The notes under the pieces were generated by a model. The model was not told the DNA's origin. It saw only the letters and a program-made list of their open reading frames with translations, and made no database searches. A DNA stretch of 38,316 bases. Source: Acinetobacter sp. GTDB lineage: Bacteria > Pseudomonadota > Gammaproteobacteria > Pseudomonadales > Moraxellaceae. Positions 1 to 10,198 of this stretch are shown here, in pieces. Within the stretch, counting starts at the first letter, position 1, and every line of letters starts with the position of its first letter. Made by a program: the position numbers and the translations under genes. Where the stretch lies: positions 1 through 38,316 of the forward strand of contig SSHE01000004.1 in NCBI GenBank assembly GCA_008017315.1. The letters run 5' to 3'.

Positions 1-72
1 ATAAAATAGCCACCTCTGAATGAACTAAAATTTACTGATATATAATAAAAATACTCGTTAATAAGTTAATCA

Positions 73-94
73 TAAAAATTAAACATGTAATACG
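73..94 (+). repeat. Imperfect direct repeat, left copy
   Basis: The 15-base sequence TAAAAATTAAACATG (73-87), followed after two differing bases by ATACG, recurs at 405-426 in the same orientation. The pair brackets the inverted REP-like palindromes. This is more than a typical 2-9 bp target duplication, so it may be an older local duplication. Confidence 0.55.
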
Positions 95-116
95 CCCTTT
101 AAAGATGATCAATAAC

Positions 117-142
117 ATTCCGTCATGCCTGCGTAGGCAGGC
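117..142 (+). repeat. REP-like palindrome, left copy
   Basis: This is a 26-base unit whose core GCCTGC-GTAG-GCAGGC (127-142) folds into a 6-bp stem with a 4-base loop. The same sequence, minus one C, occurs in inverted orientation at 364-388. Weaker similarity continues outward from both copies (GATCAAT about ten bases away). Two inverted copies about 220 bases apart resemble a bacterial interspersed mosaic element, or the ends of a small non-autonomous element. No transposase is present. Confidence 0.7.
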
Positions 143-363
143 TCTAGGGCTGGATTCACCATCATTTGACTTAAAAACATATTGAAATCAAGGTGTATTA
201 TGCTGCATCAATCAACAACAACCAGCAATCTATATTTTAGCAACTCAATGGCATGCTTTTATTGGGGTAACTTCTCATTTGATTCAACGAGTTTAACAAC
301 ATAGACATGACTAATATGATGAAATTATCCAATCATATGGAAACAGGGCTGAACGCTCTGGAT

Positions 364-388
364 GCCTGCCTACGCAGGCATGACGAAT
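364..388 (-). repeat. REP-like palindrome, right copy
   Basis: This is the inverted partner of the unit at 117-142, identical over 25 bases apart from one missing C. Its own stem is GCCTGC (364-369) with GCAGGC (374-379). The two copies face each other across about 220 bases of non-coding DNA. Confidence 0.7.
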
Positions 389-404
389 CCAATTTAATTG
401 ATCT

Positions 405-426
405 TAAAAATTAAACATGCCATACG
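405..426 (+). repeat. Imperfect direct repeat, right copy
   Basis: Second copy of the repeat at 73-94: the first 15 bases are exact, then two differ, then ATACG matches again. It lies just outside the right REP-like palindrome. Confidence 0.55.
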
Positions 427-543
427 TTGGTTTTGACAGGTTCAACCTATTTTATGACATGATTACTTTTATGGGCTAACTTAATGTTAAACAAACTTAA
501 AAAGATATAAAATAAATGGCATAAAGTTGAATGTGAGCGAAAC

Positions 544-972
544 ATGCAGGTCAGTCAGCAACTCAAGCATCGCATAATCCATGCGTTATGTTATGAATTT
601 ATTTTATTGCTAATCGGCACACCATTATTAAGTTTATTTTTACAACAGAGTTTAGCTGATACAGGCATACTTTGGGTCATGATGAGTGTGACGGCGGTAT
701 TTTGGAATATGTGTTTTAACTATTTTTTTGAAAAAATTGAGCATCGACAAGGCTGGACACAGCGGACGATTCCGATTCGTATTGTTCATGCCTTGGGTTT
801 TGAAGGTGGGCTATTGATATTTACTGTGCCAATGATTGCATGGATGATGGGGCTGAGTATGTGGCAAGCCTTATGGCTGGATATCGGTTTGGTGTTTGCA
901 ATCGTGGGCTATACTTTTGTATATCAATGGTGTTATGACATCATTTATGCAAAATATGTTAAACCAGTATAG
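544..972 (+). CDS. PACE-family multidrug/proton efflux protein (AceI-like)
   Basis: Small inner-membrane transporter of the proteobacterial antimicrobial compound efflux family, whose founder AceI of Acinetobacter exports chlorhexidine in exchange for protons. The 142 residues match the family length (AceI 144). All four conserved motifs are visible: RIIHALCYE at 10-18 with the membrane-embedded Glu18 equivalent to AceI Glu15, a WNxxxN motif near 52-57, the duplicated RIVHALGFEGGLL, and YQWCYD near the end. Four hydrophobic segments arranged as two tandem repeats are evident. GAG about seven bases before the ATG can serve as ribosome binding site. No LysR regulator like AceR is adjacent; the gene stands alone after a 540-base gap. 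The substrate cannot be told from sequence, since family members also export acriflavine, proflavine or polyamines. Confidence 0.9.
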   Translation: MQVSQQLKHRIIHALCYEFILLLIGTPLLSLFLQQSLADTGILWVMMSVTAVFWNMCFNYFFEKIEHRQGWTQRTIPIRIVHALGFEGGLLIFTVPMIAWMMGLSMWQALWLDIGLVFAIVGYTFVYQWCYDIIYAKYVKPV

Positions 973-1095
973 TGGTTTTTGTTTAAAAAATAGACATCTA
1001 GTGTTTTGCATTCTAAATGGCATAGACATGATGCAATGTTTTGATTAACTTTGAGCTATGGAAGATTTGACTATAAAGATAGGATAAACTGGGCT

Positions 1096-2061
1096 ATGGA
1101 TAGTCAGTATAAAGTACATGAAATCATTGCATTATTTCAGTCAAATGAGCATCCATTATCTGCCAAATTGCAGGAAATGCTGAATGAACATTATACGCAC
1201 CAAACCGAGCGTCGTGGCTGTGGTTATACACAGGCAACACGAGTGATTGCAGAATATGTCAATATTCCACGAGAAGCCTTAGCCTTTGAAGATTTAAAAA
1301 TTTTTGAACATTATGATGTGAAGAATCTAAAAAATATTACTGCAATGGCTCATCTTCAGGAATTACAATTGACAGGCTGGCGGCATTTGGATCGCAATGC
1401 CAATGTAAACGCTTATTTGGCACGCAATAAAACCGATAGTTTAAGCGAAGCCTTACACGAAGAAAGTGATTTTCAGGCACAATTACGCCAGATTGCGGCA
1501 CAGGCAACACTGGAAGAAAGTAAAATGATTTGTGAATTGATCGAAGATATTATTTTACCCAAAACTGCTGAACATACAGGTTTGACCGAATTAAATACTT
1601 TAACTGAAAAGCCCAAAGTAGGTTCTTGTCCGATGGCAGAAAAGTTCTTTTTAAAAGTTGCTCATCACCAATTATTACGTCAGGGCATTATCAATATTTT
1701 TGTGGATGAGCAGGGGCAACCTGTGATGATGGAAAAACTTAATATGGGAGATGATCATTCTTGTATTAGTCTAAAACCATTAATTATGAATGGGGTACGA
1801 TTGCCTGCTGGTTCTTTATTTGCCGTGGCTTATGATGAAGAGGCTGTACATAAAACCGCCAATAAAAAATATAAAGGACATATTATTCCCATTCAGGACG
1901 TAGGATTTTGGTTTTTACGTATCACTACACTGGCAATTTCGCCTAAAAATCGTGCCAGAGCATTTACCACACACTTTAAACAGCAAATTCAAAATGGCTT
2001 ACTCAACCCAGAGATTACCGAGCTCAGCCAGCTTGTGGATGTTGCCAAACAGCAAATTTAA
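1096..2061 (+). CDS. Conserved protein of unknown function, paired with an HDAC-like gene
   Basis: I do not recognise a named domain in this 321-residue protein. It is soluble, with no signal peptide or membrane segment. The N-terminal half is helical and charged; the second half contains GSCPMAEKFF followed by an apparently alpha/beta region with a DDHSCISLK stretch. I chose the ATG at 1096, preceded by AGGA (1081-1084, about 11 bases), over an in-frame TTG at 1051 that lacks a ribosome binding site and would add 15 residues. The HDAC-like gene starts 15 bases after the stop, so the two are probably cotranscribed and may act together. Codon usage looks like the neighbours. The existence of the gene is well supported; its function is unknown. 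Confidence 0.75.
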   Translation: MDSQYKVHEIIALFQSNEHPLSAKLQEMLNEHYTHQTERRGCGYTQATRVIAEYVNIPREALAFEDLKIFEHYDVKNLKNITAMAHLQELQLTGWRHLDRNANVNAYLARNKTDSLSEALHEESDFQAQLRQIAAQATLEESKMICELIEDIILPKTAEHTGLTELNTLTEKPKVGSCPMAEKFFLKVAHHQLLRQGIINIFVDEQGQPVMMEKLNMGDDHSCISLKPLIMNGVRLPAGSLFAVAYDEEAVHKTANKKYKGHIIPIQDVGFWFLRITTLAISPKNRARAFTTHFKQQIQNGLLNPEITELSQLVDVAKQQI

Positions 2062-2076
2062 TCGTGGATATCTAAA

Positions 2077-2943
2077 ATGTTAAAGACTTGCTATTCGCCA
2101 CGTTATTATGCAAAAACACATACCAATAGTATGGAAAAATTGGCAGCTGTTGCAGAAGTCTTACAGGTGGAAAATATTGCAGCGTTAATTGATCCTGGTA
2201 TGATCGACATCGACATTTTAAAGCAACTACATGCACCTGAATATGTCGATGCCTTTGTGAATGGAATTAAACCTTTAGCCTCATTTCAGGGCTTTCGTAA
2301 CTGGAACGAGCAATTAAGGGATGCAATTCTGTCGATTAATGCAGGACAGATTGTTGCTGCCGAGATTGCATGGCAGGAAGGTATTGCTGGCAACATTGCA
2401 CAGGGTTTTCATCATGCCGTGTATGAATATGGTGGAGCCTATTGTACCTTTAATGGTTTGGCACTGGTTGCACAGCAATTTCCAGATAAAAAGATTTTTG
2501 TTTTAGATTGTGACCAGCATGGTGGTAATGGTACAGCCGAATTTACTAGGCGATTACCGAATTTATTTAACTTTAGCATCTTTGGACATCGTTTTGGTTG
2601 TCCGAGTTATGAGCGGAGCGTGACGCATCTGATCGACCAAAGAACAGGGAATTTTCGGCAATATGTCGATGCGGTTGAAGCTGGATTTCAAACGGCTCTG
2701 GATTGGCAGGCAGATTTAATCATTTATCAAGCAGGAATGGACTGTCATCAAGCAGACCGTTTTGGCTCACAGTGGTTTACTACAGAATTGTTATACGAAC
2801 GGGATAAATTGGTTTTTGGATTGAGCAATCGCTATCATCTGCCGATGATGTTTGTCTTGGCAGGTGGTTATCAGCGTTTATATCATTTAGTCCCTTTGCA
2901 TGTCGCCACTTTTCGGGCAGCAAATGCGGTGTATTTTAAATAA
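2077..2943 (+). CDS. Histone deacetylase superfamily protein (class IV-like amidohydrolase)
   Basis: Zinc-dependent deacetylase/amidohydrolase of the arginase-deacetylase fold. In bacteria such enzymes act on acetylpolyamines, acetoin-related substrates or acetyl-lysine. The 288 residues keep the active-site landmarks: the charge-relay histidine pair GFHHA (His112-His113), the zinc-binding loop DCDQHGGNGT (Asp144, Asp146, His148), AGMDCHQAD (third zinc ligand Asp222) and the LAGGY loop with the putative transition-state Tyr265. The short length and the simple core without N-terminal extensions resemble the HDAC11/class IV group. The metal loop reads HGGNG where HHGNG is commoner. It follows the unknown gene at 1096-2061 by 15 bases, suggesting an operon. 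The substrate cannot be inferred from sequence. Confidence 0.88.
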   Translation: MLKTCYSPRYYAKTHTNSMEKLAAVAEVLQVENIAALIDPGMIDIDILKQLHAPEYVDAFVNGIKPLASFQGFRNWNEQLRDAILSINAGQIVAAEIAWQEGIAGNIAQGFHHAVYEYGGAYCTFNGLALVAQQFPDKKIFVLDCDQHGGNGTAEFTRRLPNLFNFSIFGHRFGCPSYERSVTHLIDQRTGNFRQYVDAVEAGFQTALDWQADLIIYQAGMDCHQADRFGSQWFTTELLYERDKLVFGLSNRYHLPMMFVLAGGYQRLYHLVPLHVATFRAANAVYFK

Positions 2944-3038
2944 AAATTTTCAAAAAAGAGTATTGGGATATGAATGGTTGAGCTCTGGCAAAATGTTGAT
3001 TGATTTCATGACCAATATAAATTCTCCAAGCCAACTAA

Positions 3039-4325
<1,287 letters not shown>

Positions 4326-4403
4326 TTCATGTCGATAAAAATAAGTGTAGCGTGAAATAACGGTGTAAGGATGTGTGATGGCATCCAATTTGAGCAAATC
4401 ATC

Positions 4404-5537
4404 ATGATAGAAGTAGTAAACGAAAAGCGTATTTTGTCTGATTGCAAACGAATCGTGGTTAAAATCGGTTCGGCATTATTAACGGCTAATGGACAAGGTC
4501 TGGATTTAACAGCGATTGCACACTGGGCTGGGCAAATCGCCGAGCTGCATCAGCAAGACTGTGAAATTATTTTAGTTTCATCAGGTGCAGTGGCGGAGGG
4601 CATGGTACGGATGAATCTGGATAAACGTCCTGAAGATTTACCAAGCTTACAAGCCTGTGCTGCGATTGGGCAAATGGGACTGGTACAAGCGTGGTCAAGT
4701 GTACTGGAACAACATGGGATTCGTACCGCTCAAGTGCTTTTGACACATGATGATTTGACCGACCGTCGCCGCTATCTTAACTCTTGTGATGCCCTGCAAC
4801 ATTTGATTGACTGGCGTGTGATTCCTGTTATTAATGAAAATGATACAGTTGCCACCGATGAAATCCGTTTCGGGGATAATGATACCTTGGCGGCAATGGT
4901 GGCAGCACAGGTACAGGCTGATTTATTGATTATTCTGACCGATCAGCAAGGTATGTTTGACTCCGACCCACGTAGCAACCCAAATGCCAAACTGCTTTCA
5001 ACTGTCAGAGCACTGGATGATCGCTTATTTGAAATGGCTGGTGGTGGTGGTGTACTGGGGCGTGGCGGTATGGTGACCAAAGTCCGTGCTGCACGTCTGG
5101 CAGCAAAAGCAGGTTGTCCAACCTTGATAGCCAGTGGTGAAAGTGAGCATGTTCTCACTCGCTTAATGTCAGGTGAAATGCTTGGCACATTATTTACCTC
5201 GGATAATGATAGAATCACCGCACATCAGCAATGGTTAGCAGCACATTTACAAACCGCAGGGCGCTTGGTGTTGGATGATGGTGCAGTCAAAGCCATTAAA
5301 ACGGAACATCGTAGTCTATTACCTGTCGGGGTAAAAGCAATTGAAGGGCATTTTGAGCGTGGCGATGTGGTGGAATGTGTCGATAGCTTAGGGCAACGTG
5401 TTGCTGTAGGGCGAGTGAATTTTAGCTCACGCTCGGCAGATTTAATCAAAGGTTTATCTTCGGACAAAGTGCAACAAGTCTTGGGTGAAATACGTTCTCT
5501 GGAAATGATTCATCGTGACCACATGGCGATTTATTAA
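4404..5537 (+). CDS. proB: Glutamate 5-kinase
   Basis: Catalyses the first step of proline synthesis, ATP-dependent phosphorylation of glutamate to gamma-glutamyl phosphate, in the cytoplasm. The 377 residues have an N-terminal amino-acid-kinase domain, with [10 protein letters not shown] near the start, [11 protein letters not shown] and the [17 protein letters not shown] substrate region, then a C-terminal PUA domain (last 100 residues). I placed the start at ATG 4404 (protein beginning MIEVVNEKR) because family members begin a few residues before the KIGS motif. An upstream in-frame ATG at 4371 would add 11 residues but has its purine-rich site directly abutting it. Follows obgE with a 78-base gap. 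proA is not in the window. Confidence 0.95.
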   Translation: MIEVVNEKRILSDCKRIVVKIGSALLTANGQGLDLTAIAHWAGQIAELHQQDCEIILVSSGAVAEGMVRMNLDKRPEDLPSLQACAAIGQMGLVQAWSSVLEQHGIRTAQVLLTHDDLTDRRRYLNSCDALQHLIDWRVIPVINENDTVATDEIRFGDNDTLAAMVAAQVQADLLIILTDQQGMFDSDPRSNPNAKLLSTVRALDDRLFEMAGGGGVLGRGGMVTKVRAARLAAKAGCPTLIASGESEHVLTRLMSGEMLGTLFTSDNDRITAHQQWLAAHLQTAGRLVLDDGAVKAIKTEHRSLLPVGVKAIEGHFERGDVVECVDSLGQRVAVGRVNFSSRSADLIKGLSSDKVQQVLGEIRSLEMIHRDHMAIY

Positions 5538-5540
5538 AGT

Positions 5541-5573
5541 TTTGTGTCAATTTTTGGTTTAAATTGACACAAA
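5541..5573. terminator. Hairpin between convergent proB and trmB
   Basis: A perfect 13-bp inverted repeat (TTTGTGTCAATTT at 5541-5553 with its complement at 5561-5573) and a 7-base loop follow directly on the proB stop codon. The run of U after it is weak. A second 7-bp hairpin at 5584-5602 overlaps the trmB stop. This is probably the termination zone for both genes. Confidence 0.6.
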
Positions 5574-5591
5574 TTCCCCTCAAATCCTGCT

Positions 5592-6326
5592 TTATGCAGG
5601 ATGTTGAATTTTTTCAAATAGAAAATCATTAATCTTATGCCCCTCATCTAAACCACGTTTCTCAAACTTGGTGAGCGGTCGCCAGTCGGGACGAGGGTAG
5701 CTATTACCTTTGCCTGCCAGATTTTTTAGGCAAGGGCGGTTATCCAAAATATCGAGCATCCATTCGGCATAGGGTTCCCAATCGGTTGCCGCATGAAATG
5801 TACCCCCAATCGTGAGTTTTTGTTCTACCAAAGCCATACGCTCATGAATGACAAAACGACGTTTAAAATGGCGTTTTTTCTGCCAAGGGTCAGGGAAATA
5901 CAATTGTATGCAATCAATACTATCATCAGGCATTTCTCTTAATACCTGAATGGCATCGGCATCTAGTACCCGTAGATTTTCCAAATTTTCCAGTCCAGCT
6001 TCATAAACACACTGGGCAATCCCTGGAATATGCACTTCAATGCCGACATAATTACGCTCAGGATTGGCTTTTGCCATTTGCACCAGCGAACGTCCCATCC
6101 CAAAACCAATTTCAACAGTCAGTGGGCGTTCTGGATGAGGAAAAACCTGTCTTAAATCACCGACAGGATATTGTAAAATGAAATCCTGATGTTGCTCCAA
6201 AGCAGTACGCTGTGAAGTATTGAGCGGCGAGGAACGACGCATAAAAGTGACAATTTCCCGATGTTCGGTTAAATTATCAAGCTCTTGAATTTCGGTGGAT
6301 TCTTTATCGGTGGTGTGTGTGGACAT
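5592..6326 (-). CDS. trmB: tRNA (guanine-N7-)-methyltransferase
   Basis: Uses S-adenosylmethionine to form m7G46 in the variable loop of tRNAs. The 244 residues carry the SAM-binding motif EIGFGMG (72-78), the family motif YFPDPW (143-148) followed by KKRHFKRRF, and the C-terminal TKFEKRG substrate-binding region. The first 60 residues form the usual poorly conserved, Glu/Thr-rich leader. It is transcribed away from ahpF, with 206 bases between the two starts, and runs convergently into proB. Length and motifs are normal for the family. Confidence 0.96.
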   Translation of the reverse strand: MSTHTTDKESTEIQELDNLTEHREIVTFMRRSSPLNTSQRTALEQHQDFILQYPVGDLRQVFPHPERPLTVEIGFGMGRSLVQMAKANPERNYVGIEVHIPGIAQCVYEAGLENLENLRVLDADAIQVLREMPDDSIDCIQLYFPDPWQKKRHFKRRFVIHERMALVEQKLTIGGTFHAATDWEPYAEWMLDILDNRPCLKNLAGKGNSYPRPDWRPLTKFEKRGLDEGHKINDFLFEKIQHPA

Positions 6327-6423
6327 GATACAAAGACAAATATAAGAAACTGGGCTATTCTAAAAGGATATTGTGTATTGGGCAATCGAATGATTTAAAA
6401 ATTCGATGAATAACTGGAATTAA

Positions 6424-6445
6424 AATCTAAAAAAACGATTAGATT
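6424..6445. promoter_or_regulatory. Small inverted repeat in the trmB/ahpF divergent region
   Basis: AATCTA (6424-6429) and TAGATT (6440-6445) form a 6-bp inverted repeat separated by 10 bases, within the 206-base gap between divergent trmB and ahpF. It does not match the four-part OxyR consensus well. It could be a regulator site or chance in AT-rich DNA. Confidence 0.2.
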
Positions 6446-6532
6446 GATAAAAACATTCTGTTTTACCAATGAAGCAAAACCACATAACATAGCCTTAACG
6501 AAACAAATTGACGTATAGATTGGAGAAATGCG

Positions 6533-8098
6533 ATGTTAGATCAAAATACCACAGCACAATTAAAAACTTTATTGGAGCGTTTGGAAGCTCCGATAGAAAT
6601 TATTGCTTCATTGGATGGTTCAGATAAATCAAATCAAATCAAAGAATTGGTATCTGAAGTTGAAGTGCTATCTGATAACGTGACTGCACGCTATGATGGT
6701 ACACATACCCGCCGCCCAAGTTTTGCCATTGCCAAAGCAGGTGAAACCCCTCGTGTCCATTTTGCTGGTTTACCCATGGGACATGAGTTCACTTCATTAA
6801 TTTTGGCCTTGTTGCAAACATCTGGTTATGCACCAAAAATTTCTGATGAATTATTAAATCAGATTAAAGGCTTAAATTTGGCGGCAAATTTTGATGTCTT
6901 TGTTTCATTGAGCTGCCATAACTGTCCAGATGTGCTACAAGCACTTAATCTGATTGCAATTTACAACCCAAACAGTACAACTACGATGATTGATGGTGCA
7001 TTCTTTCAGGATGAGGTGGAAGAACGTAAAATCATGGCCGTACCAATGGTGTTCCAAAATGATGAACACTTTGGTCAGGGGCGTATGACACTGGAAGAAA
7101 TTGTGGCAAAACTCGATCAACATTCTGCTACCAGAGATGCCGAGAAACTTAATGCCAAAGATGCGTTTGATGTATTGGTGATTGGTGGTGGGCCAGCAGG
7201 AGGTACAGCAGCGATTTATGCAGCACGTAAAGGTATTCAAACAGGTATCGTGGCAGAGCGTTTTGGTGGTCAGGTGATGGATACTATGGATATTGAGAAC
7301 TTTACGACGGTACAAAAAACCGTAGGACCGAAATTTGTGGCGGATATGCAAGCCCATGTACTTGAATATGGCGTAGATATTATGAATCTACAACGTGTTA
7401 AAAATCTTGTTGCAGCAGATAAAACCGAGAATGGTTTGGTCAAAGTTGAACTCGAAAATGGGGCAATTTTGCAATCTAAAACCGTGATTTTATCGACAGG
7501 TGCAAAATGGCGAGAAATGAATGTCACAGGTGAAGCCGAATACCGTACTCGTGGTGTAGCGTATTGCCCACACTGTGATGGCCCTTTATTTAAAGGTAAA
7601 CGTGTGGCGGTGATTGGTGGTGGTAACTCTGGTGTCGAAGCTGCGATTGATCTTGCAGGCATTGTGGAGCATGTAACAGTGGTTGAATTTGATACCAAAC
7701 TACGTGCTGATCAGGTCTTGCAAGACAAATTAAACAGCCTACCCAATACCAAAGTGATTTTAAATGCACTGAGTACCGAAGTGGTCGGAGATGGTAGCCA
7801 AGTGACTGCACTGAAATACAAAGACCGTGCAACGGATGTTGAGCATACTGTGGAACTGGCGGGTATTTTTGTACAAATTGGTTTGTTACCTAATACAGAT
7901 TTCCTTAAGGGCACAGATGTTGAACTTAGTCCACGTGGTGAAATTGTGATTAATGAACGCAATGAAACCAGTGCCAAAGGTATCTTTGCCGCAGGGGATT
8001 GTACGACTGTACCATATAAGCAAATCATCATTGCTACAGGCGAAGGTGCAAAAGCCTCACTTAGTGCTTTTGACTATATCATTCGTAGTGGTCAATAA
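6533..8098 (+). CDS. ahpF: Alkyl hydroperoxide reductase subunit F
   Basis: Flavoprotein disulfide reductase that passes electrons from NADH to the peroxiredoxin AhpC. The 521 residues match the E. coli protein in length and layout. The N-terminal double thioredoxin-fold domain holds the redox pair CHNC (Cys128, Cys131). An FAD-binding [10 protein letters not shown] (218-227) follows, then the catalytic pair CPHC (Cys345, Cys348, same numbers as in E. coli), an NAD-binding [10 protein letters not shown] near 364, and a C-terminal [13 protein letters not shown] flavin motif. GGAGA six bases before the ATG is a good ribosome binding site. Its partner ahpC lies about 11 kb away on the other strand, unlike the ahpCF operon of enterobacteria. 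A hairpin terminator follows at 8119. Confidence 0.97.
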   Translation: MLDQNTTAQLKTLLERLEAPIEIIASLDGSDKSNQIKELVSEVEVLSDNVTARYDGTHTRRPSFAIAKAGETPRVHFAGLPMGHEFTSLILALLQTSGYAPKISDELLNQIKGLNLAANFDVFVSLSCHNCPDVLQALNLIAIYNPNSTTTMIDGAFFQDEVEERKIMAVPMVFQNDEHFGQGRMTLEEIVAKLDQHSATRDAEKLNAKDAFDVLVIGGGPAGGTAAIYAARKGIQTGIVAERFGGQVMDTMDIENFTTVQKTVGPKFVADMQAHVLEYGVDIMNLQRVKNLVAADKTENGLVKVELENGAILQSKTVILSTGAKWREMNVTGEAEYRTRGVAYCPHCDGPLFKGKRVAVIGGGNSGVEAAIDLAGIVEHVTVVEFDTKLRADQVLQDKLNSLPNTKVILNALSTEVVGDGSQVTALKYKDRATDVEHTVELAGIFVQIGLLPNTDFLKGTDVELSPRGEIVINERNETSAKGIFAAGDCTTVPYKQIIIATGEGAKASLSAFDYIIRSGQ

Positions 8099-8118
8099 GT
8101 CTTAGCCTTTGTTTGATT

Positions 8119-8153
8119 ACTCCAAAGTCATTGCAAAGTGGCTTTGGAGTTTT
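8119..8153. terminator. Terminator between ahpF and fdxA
   Basis: A 12-bp stem with one G-T pair (ACTCCAAAGTCA at 8119-8130 with TGGCTTTGGAGT at 8139-8150) and an 8-base loop is followed by TTTT. It lies 20 bases after the ahpF stop and can also serve convergent fdxA. Confidence 0.8.
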
Positions 8154-8182
8154 GGACTATGACAAACATCCATTAAATCAAT

Positions 8183-8512
8183 TTAGCGTTCCAGATACTT
8201 GAGTTTATCTGCTACACCATTCCATTCCTCACGGTCTGCTGGTTGGTCGCCAATTTGAGTAATATTATTACCTGCCCATTTTTCGGACAATTCGGCATTA
8301 ATTTCAATAAAGTTTTCTTGACCTGCTGGCAACTCATCTTCCGAAAAAATCGCATTTGCAGGACATTCAGGCTCACACAAAGCACAGTCGATACATTCGT
8401 CTGGATTGATGACCAAAAAGTTCGGGCCTTCATAGAAACAATCGACAGGACAAACTTCTACACAGTCTTGGTATTTGCATTTAATGCAGTTTTCAGTAAC
8501 AACAAAAGTCAT
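8183..8512 (-). CDS. fdxA: Seven-iron ferredoxin (3Fe-4S/4Fe-4S)
   Basis: Small cytoplasmic electron carrier of the Azotobacter FdI type. The 109 residues carry the cysteine pattern of that family: Cys9, Cys17 and Cys50 as likely ligands of the 3Fe-4S cluster, and Cys21, Cys40, Cys43 and Cys46 for the 4Fe-4S cluster, with Cys12 and Cys25 as the extra cysteines known from FdI. The C-terminal half (about 60-109) is the usual acidic cap containing INAELSEKW. The gene stands alone. Its redox partners cannot be told from context, although it sits next to ahpF. It runs convergently into ahpF across a shared hairpin. Confidence 0.95.
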   Translation of the reverse strand: MTFVVTENCIKCKYQDCVEVCPVDCFYEGPNFLVINPDECIDCALCEPECPANAIFSEDELPAGQENFIEINAELSEKWAGNNITQIGDQPADREEWNGVADKLKYLER

Positions 8513-8793
8513 GGCGACAGCTATCCAATATTTGGTTTGACAAATTTTTGCTTATTCTAAGGAAAAAAATACAAAAGTACCAATCTCTTTTATTGATAAC
8601 CTTTATAAATCGATTCAAAAAGGGTTAAAAAAAGAATACTGATGAAAAAATATGCACAAAATGATTTAAAAACAAACAAACTGAGCGTTGTAGTATTTTG
8701 AAACATAAGTTAATGCAAGAACAGACATTTTAATACTTGCAACTTTGCTCAGAACCCTCTACAACTAGAATAATTTCATCGCAGGGAAACAAC

Positions 8794-9405
8794 ATGAAGT
8801 TGTATTATACGCCAGGTGCTTGCTCATTGGCATCACATATTATTTTAAACGAAATTAATGTGGATTTTGATTTGGAGCGTGTTGATCTCAAAACACATAC
8901 CACTGAAAAAGGTCAAAATTATTATGAAATTAATCCTAAAGGTTATGTGCCTGCATTAGAAATCAATCCAGGGCTGATTCTCACCGAAAATGTAGCGGTA
9001 TTGCCATTTTTGGCACAGCACGATCCAAAGCAAGATTTAATTCCACCTTCAGGGCTTGGTCGTGCTAAAGTGCTGGAATGGTTAGGTTTTTTAAATTCTG
9101 AAGTGCATGATGCCTATGCAGTGTTTTTTTCACGGCAACTAGATGATGAAGAAAAACAACGTGCTTATGCAGAACTTGACCGTTTATTGCAATTTGTAGA
9201 AGACTATTTGGCAGAAGTCGATACAGATTATCTGGTCGATGACAATTTTGGCCCTGCGGATGCGTATTTGTTTGTCATTACCAACTGGTCGAAACGTATT
9301 GGACATGATTTAAGTCGTTTTCAGGAAATTAATGATTTACGTGCAGTGGTTGCCAAGCGTCAGTCCGTACAGATTGCCATGCGTGATGAGGGTTTAATCC
9401 CATAA
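8794..9405 (+). CDS. Glutathione S-transferase (beta-class-like)
   Basis: Cytosolic enzyme or thiol-transfer protein with an N-terminal thioredoxin-like domain and a C-terminal all-helical domain. The 203-residue product begins MKLYYTPGACSLASH, closely resembling bacterial beta-class enzymes, in which Cys10 (present here) forms a mixed disulfide with glutathione. NPKGYVPAL carries the cis-proline of the glutathione site and LTEN the gamma-glutamyl-binding residues. I chose ATG 8794, preceded by CAGGGAAAC, over an upstream in-frame TTG at 8737, because the thioredoxin fold must begin at this methionine. It is monocistronic, with a weak hairpin after it. The substrate is unknown. Confidence 0.92.
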   Translation: MKLYYTPGACSLASHIILNEINVDFDLERVDLKTHTTEKGQNYYEINPKGYVPALEINPGLILTENVAVLPFLAQHDPKQDLIPPSGLGRAKVLEWLGFLNSEVHDAYAVFFSRQLDDEEKQRAYAELDRLLQFVEDYLAEVDTDYLVDDNFGPADAYLFVITNWSKRIGHDLSRFQEINDLRAVVAKRQSVQIAMRDEGLIP

Positions 9406-9440
9406 AATTTTAAAATAATACGCTGTACTCGCTCAAACCT

Positions 9441-9480
9441 AATCTGATAGTGATCGACATTAGATTGAGACTATCAGGTT
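9441..9480. terminator. Imperfect hairpin between gst and ruvC
   Basis: An 11-bp stem with one wobble pair (AATCTGATAGT at 9441-9451 with ACTATCAGGTT at 9470-9480) and an 18-base loop lies in the 155-base gap between two convergent genes. There is no U-tract, so intrinsic termination is doubtful. Confidence 0.35.
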
Positions 9481-9560
9481 AGATTGGAATTGTGGTCGTA
9501 CCAGACCGAATGGCATTCTGTATTGTGTGATGCTTCAACCATTAGACCTTGACCTAAAGT

Positions 9561-10103
9561 TTAACGTCGTCTTAGACCTCGTCCACGTCCTCGAGCCATA
9601 CCACCAAGTGCATTGAGTACCGCCATTTTATTTAAACTACCAGAAGCATGAGCATGACAAATTGCGGTCGCTAAGGCATCGGCAGCATCTGCCTGTGGTT
9701 TAATGCTCAGCTGAAGTAATTTCATCACCATGATTTGTACTTGTTCTTTGTCTGCTGCACCATAACCAACCACAGATTGCTTGATTTGCCGTGCAGTATA
9801 TTCCGAGACGGGTAAATCCAGATTGACCAGTGCGGCAATGGCGGCACCCCGTGCTTGTCCGAGTTTGAGTGCCGAATCGGGATTTTGTGCCATAAAAACT
9901 TGTTCAACGGCGGCTTCATTGGGTTGGTAAAATTTTACAATGCGATCAATACCTGCAAAAATACGCTTTAATCGTTCTGGCATTTCTTGGGATTCGGTAC
10001 GGATAGTTCCTGCATCGACAAAGCGTAGTTTTGCACCGTCTTTTTCAACAATTCCATATCCTGTCAGTCGTGAACCGGGATCAATACCGATAATTAATGT
10101 CAT
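9561..10103 (-). CDS. ruvC: Holliday junction endonuclease RuvC
   Basis: Dimeric nuclease that resolves Holliday junctions during recombinational repair, working with RuvAB. The 180-residue protein keeps the four acidic catalytic residues of the RNase H-like fold: Asp8 in IGIDPGS, Glu67 in AAVEQVF, and Asp139 and Asp142 in the segment [12 protein letters not shown] short Arg/Gly-rich tail (GRGRGLRRR) ends the protein and may help DNA binding. ruvA and ruvB are not in this window, unlike the ruvCAB cluster of some proteobacteria. It is divergent from fxsA with 95 bases between starts. Confidence 0.97.
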   Translation of the reverse strand: MTLIIGIDPGSRLTGYGIVEKDGAKLRFVDAGTIRTESQEMPERLKRIFAGIDRIVKFYQPNEAAVEQVFMAQNPDSALKLGQARGAAIAALVNLDLPVSEYTARQIKQSVVGYGAADKEQVQIMVMKLLQLSIKPQADAADALATAICHAHASGSLNKMAVLNALGGMARGRGRGLRRR

Positions 10104-10198
10104 TTTGCCCTTTAAATTTTCTCATTTATCCCTATTGTTACATAAATGTGAGAGAAAAACTCAAGATTCAACATAGACCGAGGTAGCCATCAAGACTT

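Larger units (their letters stand above)
1..543. other. Gene-free region with REP-like repeats
   Basis: I find no coding region here on either strand. The stretch is AT-rich. It holds an inverted pair of short palindromes (117-142 and 364-388) and an imperfect direct repeat (73-94 and 405-426), each listed separately. The promoter of the downstream PACE-family gene should lie in the last 150 bases, but no clear -35/-10 pair stands out. Confidence 0.7.

Noticed and set aside
1..540. CRISPR-like array
   Set aside because: Only two inverted palindromic units and one pair of direct repeats are present, without regular spacers or cas genes.
6327..6532. OxyR operator upstream of ahpF
   Set aside because: The 6-bp inverted repeat at 6424-6445 does not fit the ATAG/CTAT four-part spacing.
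9406..9560. tRNA or small RNA gene in the gst/ruvC gap
   Set aside because: The single imperfect hairpin does not form a cloverleaf, and no promoter-terminator pair frames it.
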